A stretch of DNA of 64,000 nt, taken from NCBI GenBank assembly GCA_010093515.1, contig MU001694.1:378964-442963 (forward strand), given 5' to 3'. The notes beneath the pieces are model-generated. The model worked only from the letters and a program-made list of their open reading frames with translations. It did not search any database and was not told where the DNA came from. Shown here in pieces: positions 34,017 through 46,606 of this stretch. The position numbers and the translations under genes are program-made. The stretch's first letter is position 1. Each line of letters begins with the position of its first letter. Source of the DNA: Lineolata rhizophorae. Its lineage: Eukaryota > Ascomycota > Dothideomycetes > Lineolatales > Lineolataceae.

Positions 34017-34639
34017 TGTGGAGGGTGTAGAGGATGAGGCCGGAGGTTGAGGCAGGAAGAAAGGCGGAGGGAGGAAGAAGATGCGTGGGTTTGGGCGTTC
34101 GACTTTGGGGTTTGGCGGAGATGATGTTTGCTGGCCGCTCGCAGGTTCACTCCGGGCCCCGGCCCCGGGCGCTGCGGCTTACAGCTCGCTTAGAATACCG
34201 CGCTTGTATTAATGAGTCCAATGCGCCACATGAATCTGTGTGGCGTGTGGCTGCGATGGCTGCTGCAGGCGCGACCGAGCCCGCCTCGGCCCGCGCGCGC
34301 CCCGGTCGCAGCTTCAATTTATTCCTCCGCAGCAACGACGTCGTCGCCCCAACCATCGCTAGACCCGGCCCAGCCCAGTAGCTTCCATCATCACCCAGCC
34401 CACCCGCATTCCCCCAGCACACGTACACTTCACCTCTAGACTGTCATCTGCACTGGTGTTCATCTGCTCTCGTGACTTCCCCGAGTCTGCGGCTGCCTGG
34501 CTATCGGCCCTGCTCTAGCTCTAGGCCGCGTCGCGCAATAGAGCCTCGCTGGCATCGCTGGGAAGCTCGGGGCGAGCTCAGCTAGATATACACAGACTCG
34601 GCATCGTGGTTGGAGGGAGGATACATAATCCACGGAGGC
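34017..34639. promoter_or_regulatory. shared intergenic region of the clathrin light chain/RTT103 divergent pair
   Basis: 623 bp between two divergent start codons. It must carry both promoters; no specific element is identified. Confidence 0.5.
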
Positions 34640-36512
34640 ATGGCGTACACGGACGACTCGGTCAAGGCCAAGCTGTCGGCCTTGAACGACACCCAGGAAG
34701 GCATCGTGTCCGTTGCGCAATGGATCATGTTTCATCGGTGCGGACACCCAGACCCAGATATATTTGTCTACACGAACCGTGCAACGGCCGCAAATGCTGC
34801 GTGAAGAGCATCGACTAACAGGGGGATTTTGGCTACAGTCGACATGCCGACCGCACCGCCCAGCTCTGGCAGCAGCGCCTCAAGGACTCGAACGCTAGCA
34901 AACGCCTCAACCTCGTTTATCTCGCAAACGGTGCGCATTTTTTCGCCTCCGAACCCTGCTCTCGTCGCAGGCAATCCGATGTGGATAGGTTGCCACTGCT
35001 GACGGTTATCACAGAGGTGGTTCAACAGTCGAAAGCGCGGCAGAAGAAGGAATTTGTCATGGCATTCTCAAATGTGAGTGTCCACTCCCATCCGCTGCAC
35101 TACCAGCAACGTGTTGATAGAGCATACCCGAGAGCTGACTCGAAATTCTGCGCATAAGATCATCGCCGATGCGACTGCTGCCGCGTACAGAGGAGCGCCG
35201 AACGACATACAACAGAAGCTCCGCCGCGTTATCGAGGTTTGGCGCGCGCGACAGATCTTCGACCCAGCGATCCAGGACGCCATCGAGCGCAACGTTGATG
35301 GTGAGTTTCACCTGGCCCCGCTAGCCATAACCCGAACCTCCAATTGCGCAGACGCCGGTCCTAACCAAGCATCGCCCCAAAACAGAGATCGACCGCACCC
35401 GTTCCAGCAAGAGATCCGCCCTCGGCGGTGGCTCACTCTTCGCTAATAGCAGCGGTGTCCCGTCGGAGCTCCAACCGCTGGTTCCGCTCGCGACAGCCCT
35501 CGCTAAAGCCAGCACGACCGCGCCGTCGGCCCTCCAAACCGCCTCAGCCGACTACGAAGCGCTCCTCCTCCCCCCCTCTTCCGACGGCAACTCTCCCTCG
35601 GACCCGCCCCCTCTCCCCGCGGCGTCCCGCCTCTCTCAATCCGTCCTCGCCGCCCGCCTCTCCTCGCTCCTCAAGTCGCTCTCGGCCGCCGAGTCGGCCG
35701 TCGCCGCGCGCCTGGCTGCCCGCGAGCGGCTCACGCAGGCCCTCGAGGCCTTGCTCGCGACGCACGCCGCCCAGCTGGCGCCCGACCGTGCCGAGGCCGC
35801 GCGGCTCGCGGCCCGCAAGGCCGACGTCGAGGCTAGGCGCCGCGCCGTCGAGGACGCCATCGTGCGGCGGCTCACGGACGAGGAGACGGCCGCCGTGGCG
35901 ACGAAGGCGGTGCCGGCGTTCGATAACGCGGGCGGTGCGGACGGGTTGGGAGCCGGCCCGCTGGAGGAGCCGCCGCGCCCGGACGTCGAGGCGCTGACGC
36001 CGCCGCCGCCGCCGCAAACGTTAGCGAAACAGCCGGAGCCGGAGAAGCCCGAGGTGGAGAGCTTGACGCCGGCGGGGACGCCGCCGCCGGAGCTGGCGAG
36101 AAGCTTTGGCGGTACCCCCTTAGCGGGAGGAGGAAGTGCTGGTGGTGGTGGTGGTAGTAGCGGCGTTGGCTTCGGTAGCCCTGGAAAGAGCGCGTCGGCA
36201 ACACCGGGATCAGGGTCTGCGCAGGCGGCTCCGGGCCCGGCGATGCCGTTGCCGGGCGCCGACTTGCTGTCGAGCTTGACGATGCCGCAGGTGCGGCCGC
36301 GGTCGGTGTCGGCGGAGGAGGCTGCCAGCGCCGCGGGCGGAGGAAGCGTCAATGGTGGGGGCGCTGGCGCGGGCGGCGTGCCGGCGAAGAGGAGAAAGAT
36401 GTCGCATTTTGGGGCGGGGGGCACCGGGGAGGAGGAGTACGTGGGGTTTGCCGGGGGTGATGCCATGGAGGGGATTGATAAGGAGGTTGCGGAGATGTTG
36501 GGGAGGGAATGA
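34640..36512 (+). CDS. RTT103: RNA polymerase II CTD-interacting protein RTT103
   Basis: Five exons (34640-34737, 34839-34930, 35015-35073, 35159-35300, 35386-36512) give 505 residues. The first 130 residues form a CID domain: MAYTDDSVKAKLSALNDTQ, IVSVAQWIMFHR, LKDSNASKRLNLVYLAN, KKEFVMAFSNIIADA and KLRRVIEVWRARQIF, matching the helical repeat that reads Ser2-phosphorylated CTD. A helical region rich in Ala/Arg/Leu follows (SRLSQSVLAARLSSLLKSL), then a Pro/Gly-rich tail ending KRRKMSHFG and EMLGRE. Rtt103 links Pol II to the Rat1 termination exonuclease in the nucleus. All four introns are 84-101 nt with CTAAC/CTGAC branch sites. The first exon's ATG is the first of the domain. Confidence 0.92.
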
Positions 36513-37781
36513 AGGGGGGGGAGAAGGGTTGGTTGAACGAGTGAGAGGAGAGCGGCGGAATGGGGGTGGCTGAAAAGGATGAGCGGCGAAGGGTAGCTGG
36601 GACGCGGGGGAGATGGGAATGGGAGAATGTGTGGATGGTGCGGGGTCAAAACGTAGGGAAGGTGCCGTGAAGAGGTTTGAAGGCCGGCCGGCCGGCGGCA
36701 ATGCAGGCATCATTCAAGCATTTCTGTTCGAGGACTTAGGAGGGCATTCATCATTGTCGGCTCCGGTGATGGTACGGCTGTCGAGTCGCGGCTGGATGTT
36801 GCCCGTCATGAAGGGTTTGTAGCTATTTTTGCACGTTGGAGTGCGTGTAAGCGGTGTGCATGTATTGATAACTGTGTTGCTTTCTATTCATATTCTGATA
36901 TTCTCGGTCGGAGTCATTCAATCTACGGGTCTAAACCTGACATCGATCCTCCGTGTTGTGCTCTCCAGGGCGGAGTGCTAGGTGTTCAGGCGTTGCAGTG
37001 TACGCACGTGACTAGTGCCGTACTCCGCACCCGTCGGAAGCGGGCCAGCTCCCGCCCGAGAAAGGAAAGTCGTCCCAGCCAACGAATGCGTTGATCGCTG
37101 TTTTAGAGCGGGTTCATTGCATGCTCCAATCCGCTCACTCCACGGGAGATGGCTTGCCCCAACTTTTATCACCCCACCACATGGAAGGGACCATGTGTGT
37201 CTGGGTACCAAGACGTCGAAAGAAGAGTGGTGACGTCGGCGTGTGTTTCAGCGGTCCCTGCTTGGCCGCCGGCCAAGCGCTGCGCGCCTTATGCCGATCC
37301 AGGACCCGACCGACGGCAAAAGAGAAGAGCTTTCCGCGCGCCATTGATTGCAAATCCAGGACTTGGCGCCACGCGCTTTCACTTTTGAGTCCTTGTTGCT
37401 CCGTCCTATCCGTGTACTCCTTCCTTGCCTCTCTTTGCCACTGCGTGCAGGTACACCTTGGGGTACCTGCTTCCTTTGTTCTTTTTGTGTTTTCTTCATG
37501 GTTTGTGTACGATACTGAAACGTAGTACGAACCTCAAATACCTTTCATACCTCTCCTTCTCTGGAACATCAACTATCCCTAGCTTTGCTCTCCGTCTACA
37601 ACTTTGCATGCCCGCACCTCATACTCAAGCAGTGCCTACCAACTTGGACCTAGGAACGACCTGTACCTGCCCTCCATCTACCAACATATTCCACAACCTC
37701 AACCTCAACCTTAACCTCAACCTTAACCTCAACCTGAGCTCCATTACACCCAATTCCTCTTCCCCTCCCTCCACTCACAAC
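36513..37781. other. intergenic region upstream of the sorbosone dehydrogenase-like gene
   Basis: About 1.3 kb. A CCGG-rich palindrome is at about 36681-36697 and a hexamer repeat at 37695-37736 (listed separately). No gene is supported. Confidence 0.5.
37695..37736 (+). repeat. AACCTC/AACCTT hexamer repeat in the presumed 5' leader
   Basis: Seven head-to-tail AACCTY units (the last is AACCTG) end 45 nt before the ATG of the sorbosone dehydrogenase-like gene. This places them in the probable 5' UTR. The unit is not the fungal telomere repeat. Confidence 0.85.
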
Positions 37782-39682
37782 ATGAAACCCAACCGCGCCC
37801 TTTTACCCCTCCCCCTCTCCCTCCTCCCCTCCCTCTCCTTCGCCCAATCCTCCTCCTCCCCAACCGACTGCTCCTCCTCCCTGACAGCCTCTTACGCCGC
37901 GCCCTCGGTCGCCTCGGGCTTCGCCGCGCGCCTCGTAGCTCAGGATCTTGACCGGCCGCGCAGTATTCGGTTCGACTCGGCCGGGAACTTGCTGGTGGTG
38001 GAGCAAGGGCGAGGTGGAGTGACGGGGCTACGGCTGCGAGACTCCGGCGAAGGCGCCGCGTGCGTCGAGGTGGACGAGAGGGTAGATGTGACAGAGGATG
38101 GCGACGTGAGTGTATTTTTTTTTTTTTTAACTCTCTCATGTTTTCGTCTTCTCAGCTCTCGGCAGTAGTAATTTAACCACTTACCGTGATGCAATGTTGG
38201 AGTATCTGGCCCACGCAAGTTGTGCCCATTGTACTCGTTGATAAAAAGAAAGCGTCGACACTGACCAGACCTCCCCTACAGCTCAACCATGGCCTCGAGC
38301 TCTCTCCCGACGGCACCACCCTCTACGCCTCCTCCCCCTCCGAGGTCCTCTCTTGGCCCTACGACGCCGACTCCCTGAGCACCACGTCCGACGACCCGCG
38401 CACCCTGGTCGCCAACATGGCCTCCGGCGGCCACAGCACGCGCACGCTGCTGCTCTCGCGCCAGGTGCCCGGCCTGCTGCTCGTGAGCCGCGGCTCCGAC
38501 GGCAACATCGACGAGGACACGCGCTCCATCTCCTCGGGCCGCAGCCAGATCCGCGTCTTCGACCTCAACGCGACGGCCGAGGCGGACGAGCCGTACGACT
38601 ACACGGACGGCGCGGTGCTGGGCTGGGGCCTGCGCAACAGCGTCGGCGTCGGCGAGTACCCCGGCGACCAGGGCGGCGTCTGGAGCGTCGAGAACAGCGT
38701 GGACGAGCTGGAGCGCGCCGACGAAGACATCCATCAGGACAACCCGGGCGAGGAGCTGAACTTCCACGGCCCGCTGAATGCGTCGGCGGACGCGGCGTCG
38801 GACCGCTTCGGCGCAAACTTCGGATACCCGGACTGCTTCGCCGCGTGGGAGGTGGAGGACATTCCGGAGAACGGGGAGTTGCGGGTGGGCACGCAGTTTG
38901 CGATAGGGGATTTGGACGAGGACGACGATGATGACGACGGGGTGGATGACGAGGTTTGTGCCGAGGATCGGACGGCGCCGCGGTTGACGTTTGCGGCGCA
39001 CACGGCGCCATTGGATATCGTGTTTGATGAGGCGGGCGAGACGGCGTGGATCACGTTTCATGGGAGCTGGTGAGTTTTTTTTTTTTTTTTTTNNNNNNNN
39101 NNNNNNNNNNNNNNNNNNNNNNTTTTTTTGACTTACAGACCCGCTATCCTGCCTATCTTTTACCTGCCTACCCTTTTCGTCCTGCCGTCATCCTAACACG
39201 AAGCGCACCCTCCGCTCTCACCCAGGAACCGCGACGACCCCGACGGCTACCGCCTCTCCGCCGTCCGCTTCTCGCCCGACACGGCCCAGCCCCTCGCGGA
39301 CCCGACCTCGACCGAGGCCGCCATCCCCATCATGTCGAACCCGGACCTGTCGGCCTGCCCGGACGGCTGCTTCCGGCCCGTCGGCCTCGCCTTCGACGCC
39401 CGCGGCCGCCTCTTCATGAGCTCGGATGCGACGGGCGAGATCTACGTCGTCGTGAGGACGGACGAGGACGAGGGGAGCGTCGAGGAGGGCGGGGTGCCGA
39501 CGGGGCTGGGGCCGTCGGAGACGACTGGGGATGCGGCGGCGCCGAGTGAGACTGGGGATGAGGGGGATGAGGAGGATGAGGGAGCGGCGGCGGCGGTGAT
39601 GGTGATGGGGAGCGGAAGGAGCGGGGTGGTTTGGGCGGTGGTTGGGTTGGGCGCGTTGGTTGGGGGGTGGTTGGTTCTGTAG
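37782..39682 (+). CDS. GPI-anchored PQQ/sorbosone dehydrogenase-like beta-propeller protein
   Basis: Exons 37782-38105, 38282-39069 and 39226-39682 give 522 residues. A signal peptide (MKPNRALLPLPLSLLPSLSFA) leads into a propeller of the soluble quinoprotein glucose/L-sorbosone dehydrogenase fold: LDRPRSIRFDSAGNLLVVEQG, LNHGLELSPDGTTLYAS, RNSVGVGEYPGDQGGVWSVEN, GYPDCFAAWE, FVFDEAG-like DIVFDEAGETAWITFHGSW and RPVGLAFDARGRLFMSSDATGEIY. The tail is acidic and ends in a hydrophobic segment (VVWAVVGLGALVGGWLVL), fitting a GPI anchor. Fungal relatives include AA12 PQQ-dependent pyranose dehydrogenases acting outside the cell; cofactor use here is not shown. Both introns have T-rich tracts just after the donor; the second holds 30 undetermined bases. 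Confidence 0.88.
39093..39122. other. 30-base assembly gap in an intron T tract
   Basis: Thirty N bases flanked on both sides by T runs inside intron 2 of the sorbosone dehydrogenase-like gene. It is most simply an unresolved poly-T homopolymer; real intron length is unknown. Confidence 0.95.
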
Positions 39683-41522
39683 GCTAAATGGTGGTGTAGT
39701 ATGGACACCGTGGTGTGAGTGATGGAATTATGGTTAGGGCATGATGAGCGTGGTAGGTATGTGTATTTCTCGTTTTTCCAATTATGACTCCCCACGATGA
39801 ATGAAGAGACCAAGAAGACCTGCTTGTTTTCAGACCGCTCTGCTGGTTGAGATCTCTGGCACGTGATGATGAGACTGGTGCAGCACGCCACAAGCCCTAG
39901 GGAAAGAGCCTGAAGGTAGCAGGCCCTGAAGGTTTGCGTCATGTCGTAGACCAATTTTACATGAAGAGCCCCTAAATATAAAAATAGAGGTAAATATTCG
40001 TTATCACGCACGGGCTAGTTTTTGTGGGACGATTGGCACCAGAGGGCGCTACTCATACTATTGCGTCCCTAGCACTTCAAGAGGCATAGCTGCCTACTAG
40101 AAGAGGTTTAGAGTACCAAAATCAGCGCTGAATATCCGGTCTTTACAGTACAGTACCCACGTAGCATGCTAAACCTTGCCGTACGTAGTATACCCCTGTA
40201 CATCTCGCGCAAGGCCCTGAAACAGGCCCCAAGCGTCAAGCAATCACAAAAGGCGATTGAAGCCGGAACCGAGGTACTGGTGCTCATTTTGCAATATGGA
40301 AATCGAATAAGCGACCCCAACCCAGGGAAGAATCCATGCAAAGGCGGGCTGCCCAATTACATACCTTCCCACACAGGTACGAGCTCAAAAGTCCAGACGT
40401 CCAAGTCGCAACAGTCTACCTAGGCAAACAACAAACTCAACCTCGCATTCCCACCGTCGTGATTGGCCACGGGCACCGTTTCCGGCGCCGGACAGGCAGC
40501 ACACACGCGTACCACAGAAGTAGGACGCCTCCGAGTCGAGCTTGACCTACTGTAGGTATAGATGCGACCTGCAGGCCGGCCCAGCGGGCCAAGCGATGCA
40601 AGCTTCAATCTCACCCACGGCTTTCCACCCGTGCCGCCCTCGTCTCGGCCTCGCTTGCCTCGGGACCGTGGCCGGGACCGTCTCATTCCTTTGTTCGTCC
40701 GGAAGCGGACGCGGCCGCGGGGCTAATGAGCGACGACGGTGCTGCGGGCCACCCCGGACGCGCATGCTAAGCGAGGGGGCCTTAGCTACTAAAAAGGCTA
40801 ACCGAACGGCTTGGGGCGTTCGTTTCGCGTGCTCGGGCCTGCTGCCGGGCCCCGGGCCTCGGATCGTGGTTGTGGCCATCCTTGACCCCTGGGTCGTGCC
40901 CCGGGGTGCGGGATCGGGGCTGGCCCAGTGCCCCAGGCGCCCGGCTCCGTCCTCAACACGAGATGGGACGGGCTTAACGGGGGAAGCGAGATAGAGGGGG
41001 GCAGAGGATCATTGGTGGGACTTTGTTGCTAATCTTTCGCTGCTGCCTAGCTACCTACAACTCAGTCTTTGACCTCGCTCCTCCTCTTCGTCCCGTTCTC
41101 GTGCCCCTCCTTCCTCTGTGCCTCACACAGTCCAGTCCGTGGACCGTGAGTAAGATATTCTTCTGTTGTTTTATTGAAGTAGTTTCATTTGGTTGTTCGT
41201 TTTGGGGCCAATCCCTGTTGTCGGCGGCTCTTCGTCCTCGCCACAGCGTTCCTGAAAGGGCGCGGCCAACCGTGTTTTACGGACCACCTATCTGGTCGGT
41301 CCCGCCTGCCTTCTCTGAAACGCCTCATCAAACTTTGCCGCAAATCACCAAGTCACTCGTCACTCCGCCGCCGTTGACTCCATCGGCAGTGCATGTACCA
41401 AAGTCCTCAGCACACGGAGGTTCCTCTCTCGTCTTCTATTTGGACCTAGCATCGTCTACTCTATCCCATCCCGCTTCCGGAGACATCATTGCCACCGCCA
41501 TCACCATCGCCCCGCTTCCAAG
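39683..41522. other. intergenic, no supported gene
   Basis: About 1.8 kb. Open frames such as 40166-40423 and 40542-40994 lack domains. The right half (41030-41520) is C/T-rich, as expected for a promoter and 5' UTR of the RTA1-type gene. Confidence 0.5.
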
Positions 41523-42761
41523 ATGGACGTCGTAGCCGGCCTCCTCGTCGAGCGGGCCCGCGCCGACAATGCGACGTACCAGGACATCAGAGACTATCGC
41601 GCCCAATGCACGCTAGACACGTGCCCGCTGTCCGACTCGTACTGGGGTTACCTGCCCAGTCTGGCGGCCAACGGCCTCTTCATCGGGCTCTTCGGTCTCT
41701 CGCTGCTACTGTACGTGGGCCAAGCCGTCGCCGCGAAGCGCTTCCTGGGCTTTTCGATTGCTATGATCTGCGGGGATATTCTCGAGTAAGTTGAACTCGC
41801 CCAGTTCTTTGCTGTTCCCTCTTCGTTGGAGGCCCGCTATTAGAAAGATGAGGAGTGGGAAGCGGGGGCGTGTGTTCAGTTGAACTCAACAATTCGCCGC
41901 GAAAAGGTTACTCGAAACAACCCCAAGCTAACCACCCTCCTCATGTGCAGGGTCCTTGGCTACATCGGCCGCATCATGGCGCACGACGAGCCCTTCAAGG
42001 AAGACCCTTTCCTCCTGCAAATTGTGACGCTGACCATCGGCCCGGCCTTCTTCGCCGCCGGCATCTACTTCTGCCTCTCGCGCATCGTGTCCACCATCTC
42101 GCCGGCGGCCTCGCGCATCCCGCCGGCGTGGTACCCGCGCATCTTCATCCCCTGCGACGTCATCTCGCTGCTGCTGCAGGCGGCGGGCGGCGGCCTGGCC
42201 AGCGCCAGGACCCACGCGAACGAGGACCCCAGCGTCGGCAACGACATTATGATCGCCGGGCTGGCCTTCCAGGTCATCACGCTCTTCTGCTTCATCTGCC
42301 TGAGCGTCGACTTCGGGCTGCGGGCCTGGCGCAAGGTGCGGGCCGCCGGCGCCGGCGCCGTGCTCGCGCAGGAGGCCCACCTCGTCCGGCTGCGACACAG
42401 CGCCCGCTTCCGCCTCTTCCTGGCCGCGCTCGCCTTCGCCACCCTGTGCATCTTCACCCGCTGCGTGTACCGCGTCGCCGAGCTGAGCGACGGCTGGAAC
42501 GGCCGCCTGATCAAGACGCAGAGCTTCTTCATCGGGCTCGAGGGCGCCGTCGTGGGCGCCGCCGTGCTCGCCCTCAACGCCTGCCATCCGGGCCTGTGCT
42601 TCAAGGAAGGCGACACCGTCGAGAGGGGCGCGTTCGGCTTCGGGAGACGGAGGAAGGCGGCCGGGAAGACGAGCCAGCAGGAAAGTCAGTTGGGGAGCGA
42701 GGAAGGGGAGGTGGGTGTCGTTAAGAGTGTTGGCGACGAACAGAGACAAGAGGAGAAGTAA
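41523..42761 (+). CDS. RTA1-like integral membrane protein
   Basis: Exons 41523-41785 and 41951-42761 give 357 residues with about seven membrane segments: YLPSLAANGLFIGLFGLSLLLY, LGFSIAMICGDILEVLGYIGR, FLLQIVTLTIGPAFFAAGIYF, a segment around IFIPCDVISLLLQAAGG, MIAGLAFQVITLFCFICLS, FRLFLAALAFATLCIFTRCVYR and IGLEGAVVGAAVLALN. The motifs GYIGR, TIGPAFFAAGIYFCLSRI and ISLLLQAAGGG are hallmarks of the fungal RTA1 family (RTA1, RTM1, RSB1), plasma-membrane proteins tied to resistance to toxic amphiphiles and sphingoid base release. The N-terminal CTLDTCPLSDSYWGY has the two Cys seen in relatives. The tail is charged and probably cytosolic. The substrate is unknown. Confidence 0.92.
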
Positions 42762-43299
42762 AACCGCAGTACGAAGGCCGGAGTTGGGGAAGAGCAAAAT
42801 AGTTGGACGAGGCCGGGCGGGCTATTGGTTTTTTTTTTTTTTTTTGTGAGATCGCATTTCTTGACGAGTCTTCTTGTATAGTGAGGGGTTGGTGTAACCT
42901 GTTGGGCTTTGTCTACATGTGTGCCGACGGACTTGAAGGTTGACATGTGGCACGCATATAGACCTTTTGTCTACCGATGTCGCTTTGATCGTTAATAGTT
43001 CGAGCCTCGACCACCTTTTTTAGTTGTATGCGGGGCTACGTTTGCACGACATTTTAATCCTAAAGTAGAACTACCATACGTCCATGCAGTTGTAGAGAGT
43101 CTGGCCACTTTTGTGCCGAGTAGATCGATCGTTCCGTTTATGTGGGGTAATGGGTTTTAATGAACTGGCCTATCTTGGTTTCACGTCACCACTTACACGC
43201 CCAGTGGAAGTGGCCAGATTTGGTCAGCCTCTAAGTACTTGTTAGGTTTGTCCAGAGAGACAGTGCACTTCTTGCAGTTGGTATCAATGACACTAGTCG

Positions 43300-44170
43300 A
43301 TAGAAATCTGCGATTGATATTAATTCGATTCTAGATGAGGCCTCGAGACACGACCCGACCTGAATACCCGATTCCTAGGAAAGTGCTTCCGAACTGGATC
43401 AACACACTTGCACATAGAAATTGCGGCCCTACATAGCCATCTAGGTTCGTACCTAGAGTGGCTGGCGTACTTCCAGCTATCAAACAGGTAGGAATAGAAG
43501 ACGTCCACGATATTCCGCAGGTTCCAATGGAAGTGAGCGTTGCAAACTTGAGTAAGTCCCTCTAAGATAATTTCTCCGTCCTCCAGTAGTTCTCCAACTT
43601 GCCCTGAAAATGAAAGGCCCAGGGTTAATTGTATGGCATAATCAACCTGATGTTTCGAAGGCTTCGGGAACCCATGGTCACCAGTCCGTACTGCGCGGGC
43701 ATAGTTCCGCTAACTCGAGGTGGATCCCGTCGTACTCGTCGAGACCGTCAATGAAGAAGACTATCTTGAGCCAACACTTAGCCGTTTCTTCGACGAGTCT
43801 TTCAAACGAACGTTTCACCAGTGAAGGCGTCCAAATGTTGGCGAGTTCGCTTGGGCACTTTTGAGCCATCTCTGGAAGAACAACCGGTATGAGCTCTCGT
43901 CGTTGTCTTAGGCATTGATAAATGAGTGATCGAAGCATTCCGTGCTCGGTCTTTCGCATCTTGCTGCCACGATTCCAAACAAGGAGCTTGCTGTTGTAAG
44001 AGGGTTGCTTCCAGCCCATTGAACCAAGGCATCCTTTGTCTGGCGGTGGTTGTGGATGAATTTCATGAGCGTCGACTTTCCAGAGCCCGCCTTCCCCGTA
44101 ATCTAATGCAACGGCTCTTGTGAGAGCAGCCATTGGCTGAAATTGCTTCAGGGTCGGTCATCTTGTCTTG
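43300..44170 (-). pseudogene. decayed NACHT-domain (fungal NLR-type) gene
   Basis: Walker A text GKAGSGKSTLMKFIHNHRQ is read near 44098-44040 and the Walker B text FFIDGLDEYDG near 43756-43720, in different frames of the minus strand. Between them IYQCLRQRRELIPVVLPE and related segments match the fungal NACHT family, STAND proteins of non-self recognition. The copy is broken, with several interruptions. Neither the N-terminal effector domain nor a repeat domain can be recognised, although frames at 45268-45709 minus might be further remnants. Confidence 0.7.
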
Positions 44171-44199
44171 GATTCTGGAAAATCCATTGAAACGTGCTT

Positions 44200-46090
44200 A
44201 TTTCATAGTGCATATTATATACCGAGATAGTAGAGCATTCAAATAGTAAGAAATACCTACGGATAATACGACTGATAGATATCGATAAATAGCCAATTAT
44301 GTATTGGTATGGCATTGAACTGGTCGCCTACTCTGGTGGGCCTGCTCTATGCCTTTGTTCTGGCATATTAGCGTATGGATTTCATATTCTGCGCCGCACG
44401 ATGTAGAAACAGTCATGTCGATATTGAACATGGGTAAATAAATGGAACGCGCAAGATTTATTCAAGCTGGAGATGTTGGGGATCTAGGTCTACATAGCGC
44501 TTCTGCTCCTTCTCTTGTTCCGAAGCTCAGAGCACGCATTCTCTCACAGATTCTGAATGTCATTGCACGCCTACTGGACATGCAATGCTGCGCGTAAAGG
44601 CTATGAGGCCTTCCTCGACCGAGGCGCCGGGAGAGCTACTGGGAAGGCAACCGATATTATCACTAATGACGAAGTTAAGAAGGACCTCTAATCTGGAACC
44701 ACCAAGAACTACGCTCGCACCATTAGCATCACAGATATGTAAGAGAAGATATTGGGGTCCCATGGAAAAGAGCTGACTACAGTCGTGATTTGGCTGGCGT
44801 GCAATCCTGAGACTGATATTAACACATTCTAGTTGCCTAGGGACCTCATGAGAACGGTTATGCTCGCAATCGAGGGCAGACATGGGGAACGCCAAAGCAT
44901 GCCTCTCAATTGTTATCTAGTTCTAGAAAATTGTTATGGCTGGTTGGAAGTGGCACAGTCGTGAGCAGATCAACGAGAAGGTCGTGATGTCCACACGTAA
45001 TGCGAATTCTAGGAGCTTTCGGTTCGGCGTGATGGAGAATTGGCTAACGGATTCGTAACTCAGCGAAAGTTCGTTGTAACCAGAACTGGAACCGGCGCAT
45101 TAGAAGTGAGCAAGGTGCAATAGGACCATGAATCCTTTGTCTATCTTGCTACCTGGTTATGGAAGCACGCTGGCATAACTCCAGCACGCCCAGAGCCCGC
45201 ATGAAACTGTGGGATGGGATTTCGCTCGATGTATTTAACTCGGCTCGTGTAGGCGAACACATTGAATTCACAGCTCGTCATGGGTTTGACTGAGGTCTAT
45301 ACTATCGCATGAGGATAGCCCTGCTCCGTGATCGTACTCGTTCGCGCAAAGCCGGCTGACTTTGGTCTCGGTAAATAGGACGAGAAGTTCGTGGTCTTTC
45401 GCAATGAGTAAGGAAACCCAGAGTTTCCCATGAAGATTGTTAAGGATGCGAAAGGCATGACTTTTGAGCCTGGGAAAACGCGAGCGCTCTACTTTAGCTG
45501 ACGTTGGAGGTACTGACATCGCAATAGGCCAGAACACTCATTGCATGAGGGATCCGGCTTGCACCAGCTTTTTCTGCAACCCGATGCTTTTCTGAGTTAC
45601 CATTTTCTAGGCCAAAGGTGCATTCGATGGAATCGCGACACTGGACGAGCTTCTCATCTACCAGATGCTTGAGGGCGAATCCAAGGTTAAAATTCCCTAG
45701 CGACCTCACATGCTCGATTAGCTAGTTTACTGGAGAGAATACGGGCATATCTGGTCTTCCAGCACGTACTGCTTGCATCTTAGTCACCTGGATATCTGTG
45801 CTGGATATTCCCGGCCTCCCGTGAATCATTACCCTACAGCACAAGGCCTCTTCAAGTTCAGTACGCCGCCCGGATATTTAAGTTGGGTTTGTGATTTGAC
45901 TGACCTGTGGGTAGATAAGAAGTACTTGCCTGTGCAGCGCAATAAGCATGCTAGCTAGAAAACCATGTTTGAAGCTAAGACAAAGCACGATCAGCTCCCA
46001 CAAATGATTGTAAATAGAAGTCGAAGGCGACAATAAGCATCACAAATTATGTATGCAGGTTGCCAAGATCAAATAGCATGTGAAATGGTA
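44200..46090. other. low-coding accessory sequence
   Basis: About 1.9 kb with no intact gene. Minus-strand frames at 44560-44895, 45268-45537 and 45494-45709 look protein-like in composition but match no family I know. They may belong to the decayed NACHT gene or to another relic. Confidence 0.4.
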
Positions 46091-46606
46091 TTAATGTATG
46101 CACACATTATGAACGCAATACGCGCTTGGCGACGTCATACAAGCAATGTGCTGTCTCTTTCAAGAACTCATCATCGTACCAGCTCATGAGTTGTTCCCAC
46201 TTCACTAAGAAGATCTCCAGCTGGTCAGCAAGCGCCCCGTCACAGGAGTATAAGGCCTTCATGTAGTGCCTTCTGACACCATCCTCCGTCCGGGCGTAGT
46301 GAACCCAGAACCCAATCAAGGGTCCTTCCATACACACCGAGAAAGCGAAGGGGTTCTTGTTCTTCTTCGAGCCAGCGAAGAACTTGTCATACAGGTCGAT
46401 GAGCTGTTGTTGTTGGTTGACCATACAAGCTCCGGACACAGCAGCTTGATTCTCAGCCTCGAACATTGGCTTTCTAGTGGAGTAGGCCTTGGCCTCAAGC
46501 GTTTGGATCGGAAGCCGGACATTAACATAATCCATTGTAGGATCAGAAAGGAGCGCTTGCTGCCGCTGCAAGAATGTAAGGAAAATGTCGGGCTTGGCCC
46601 TTGGAA

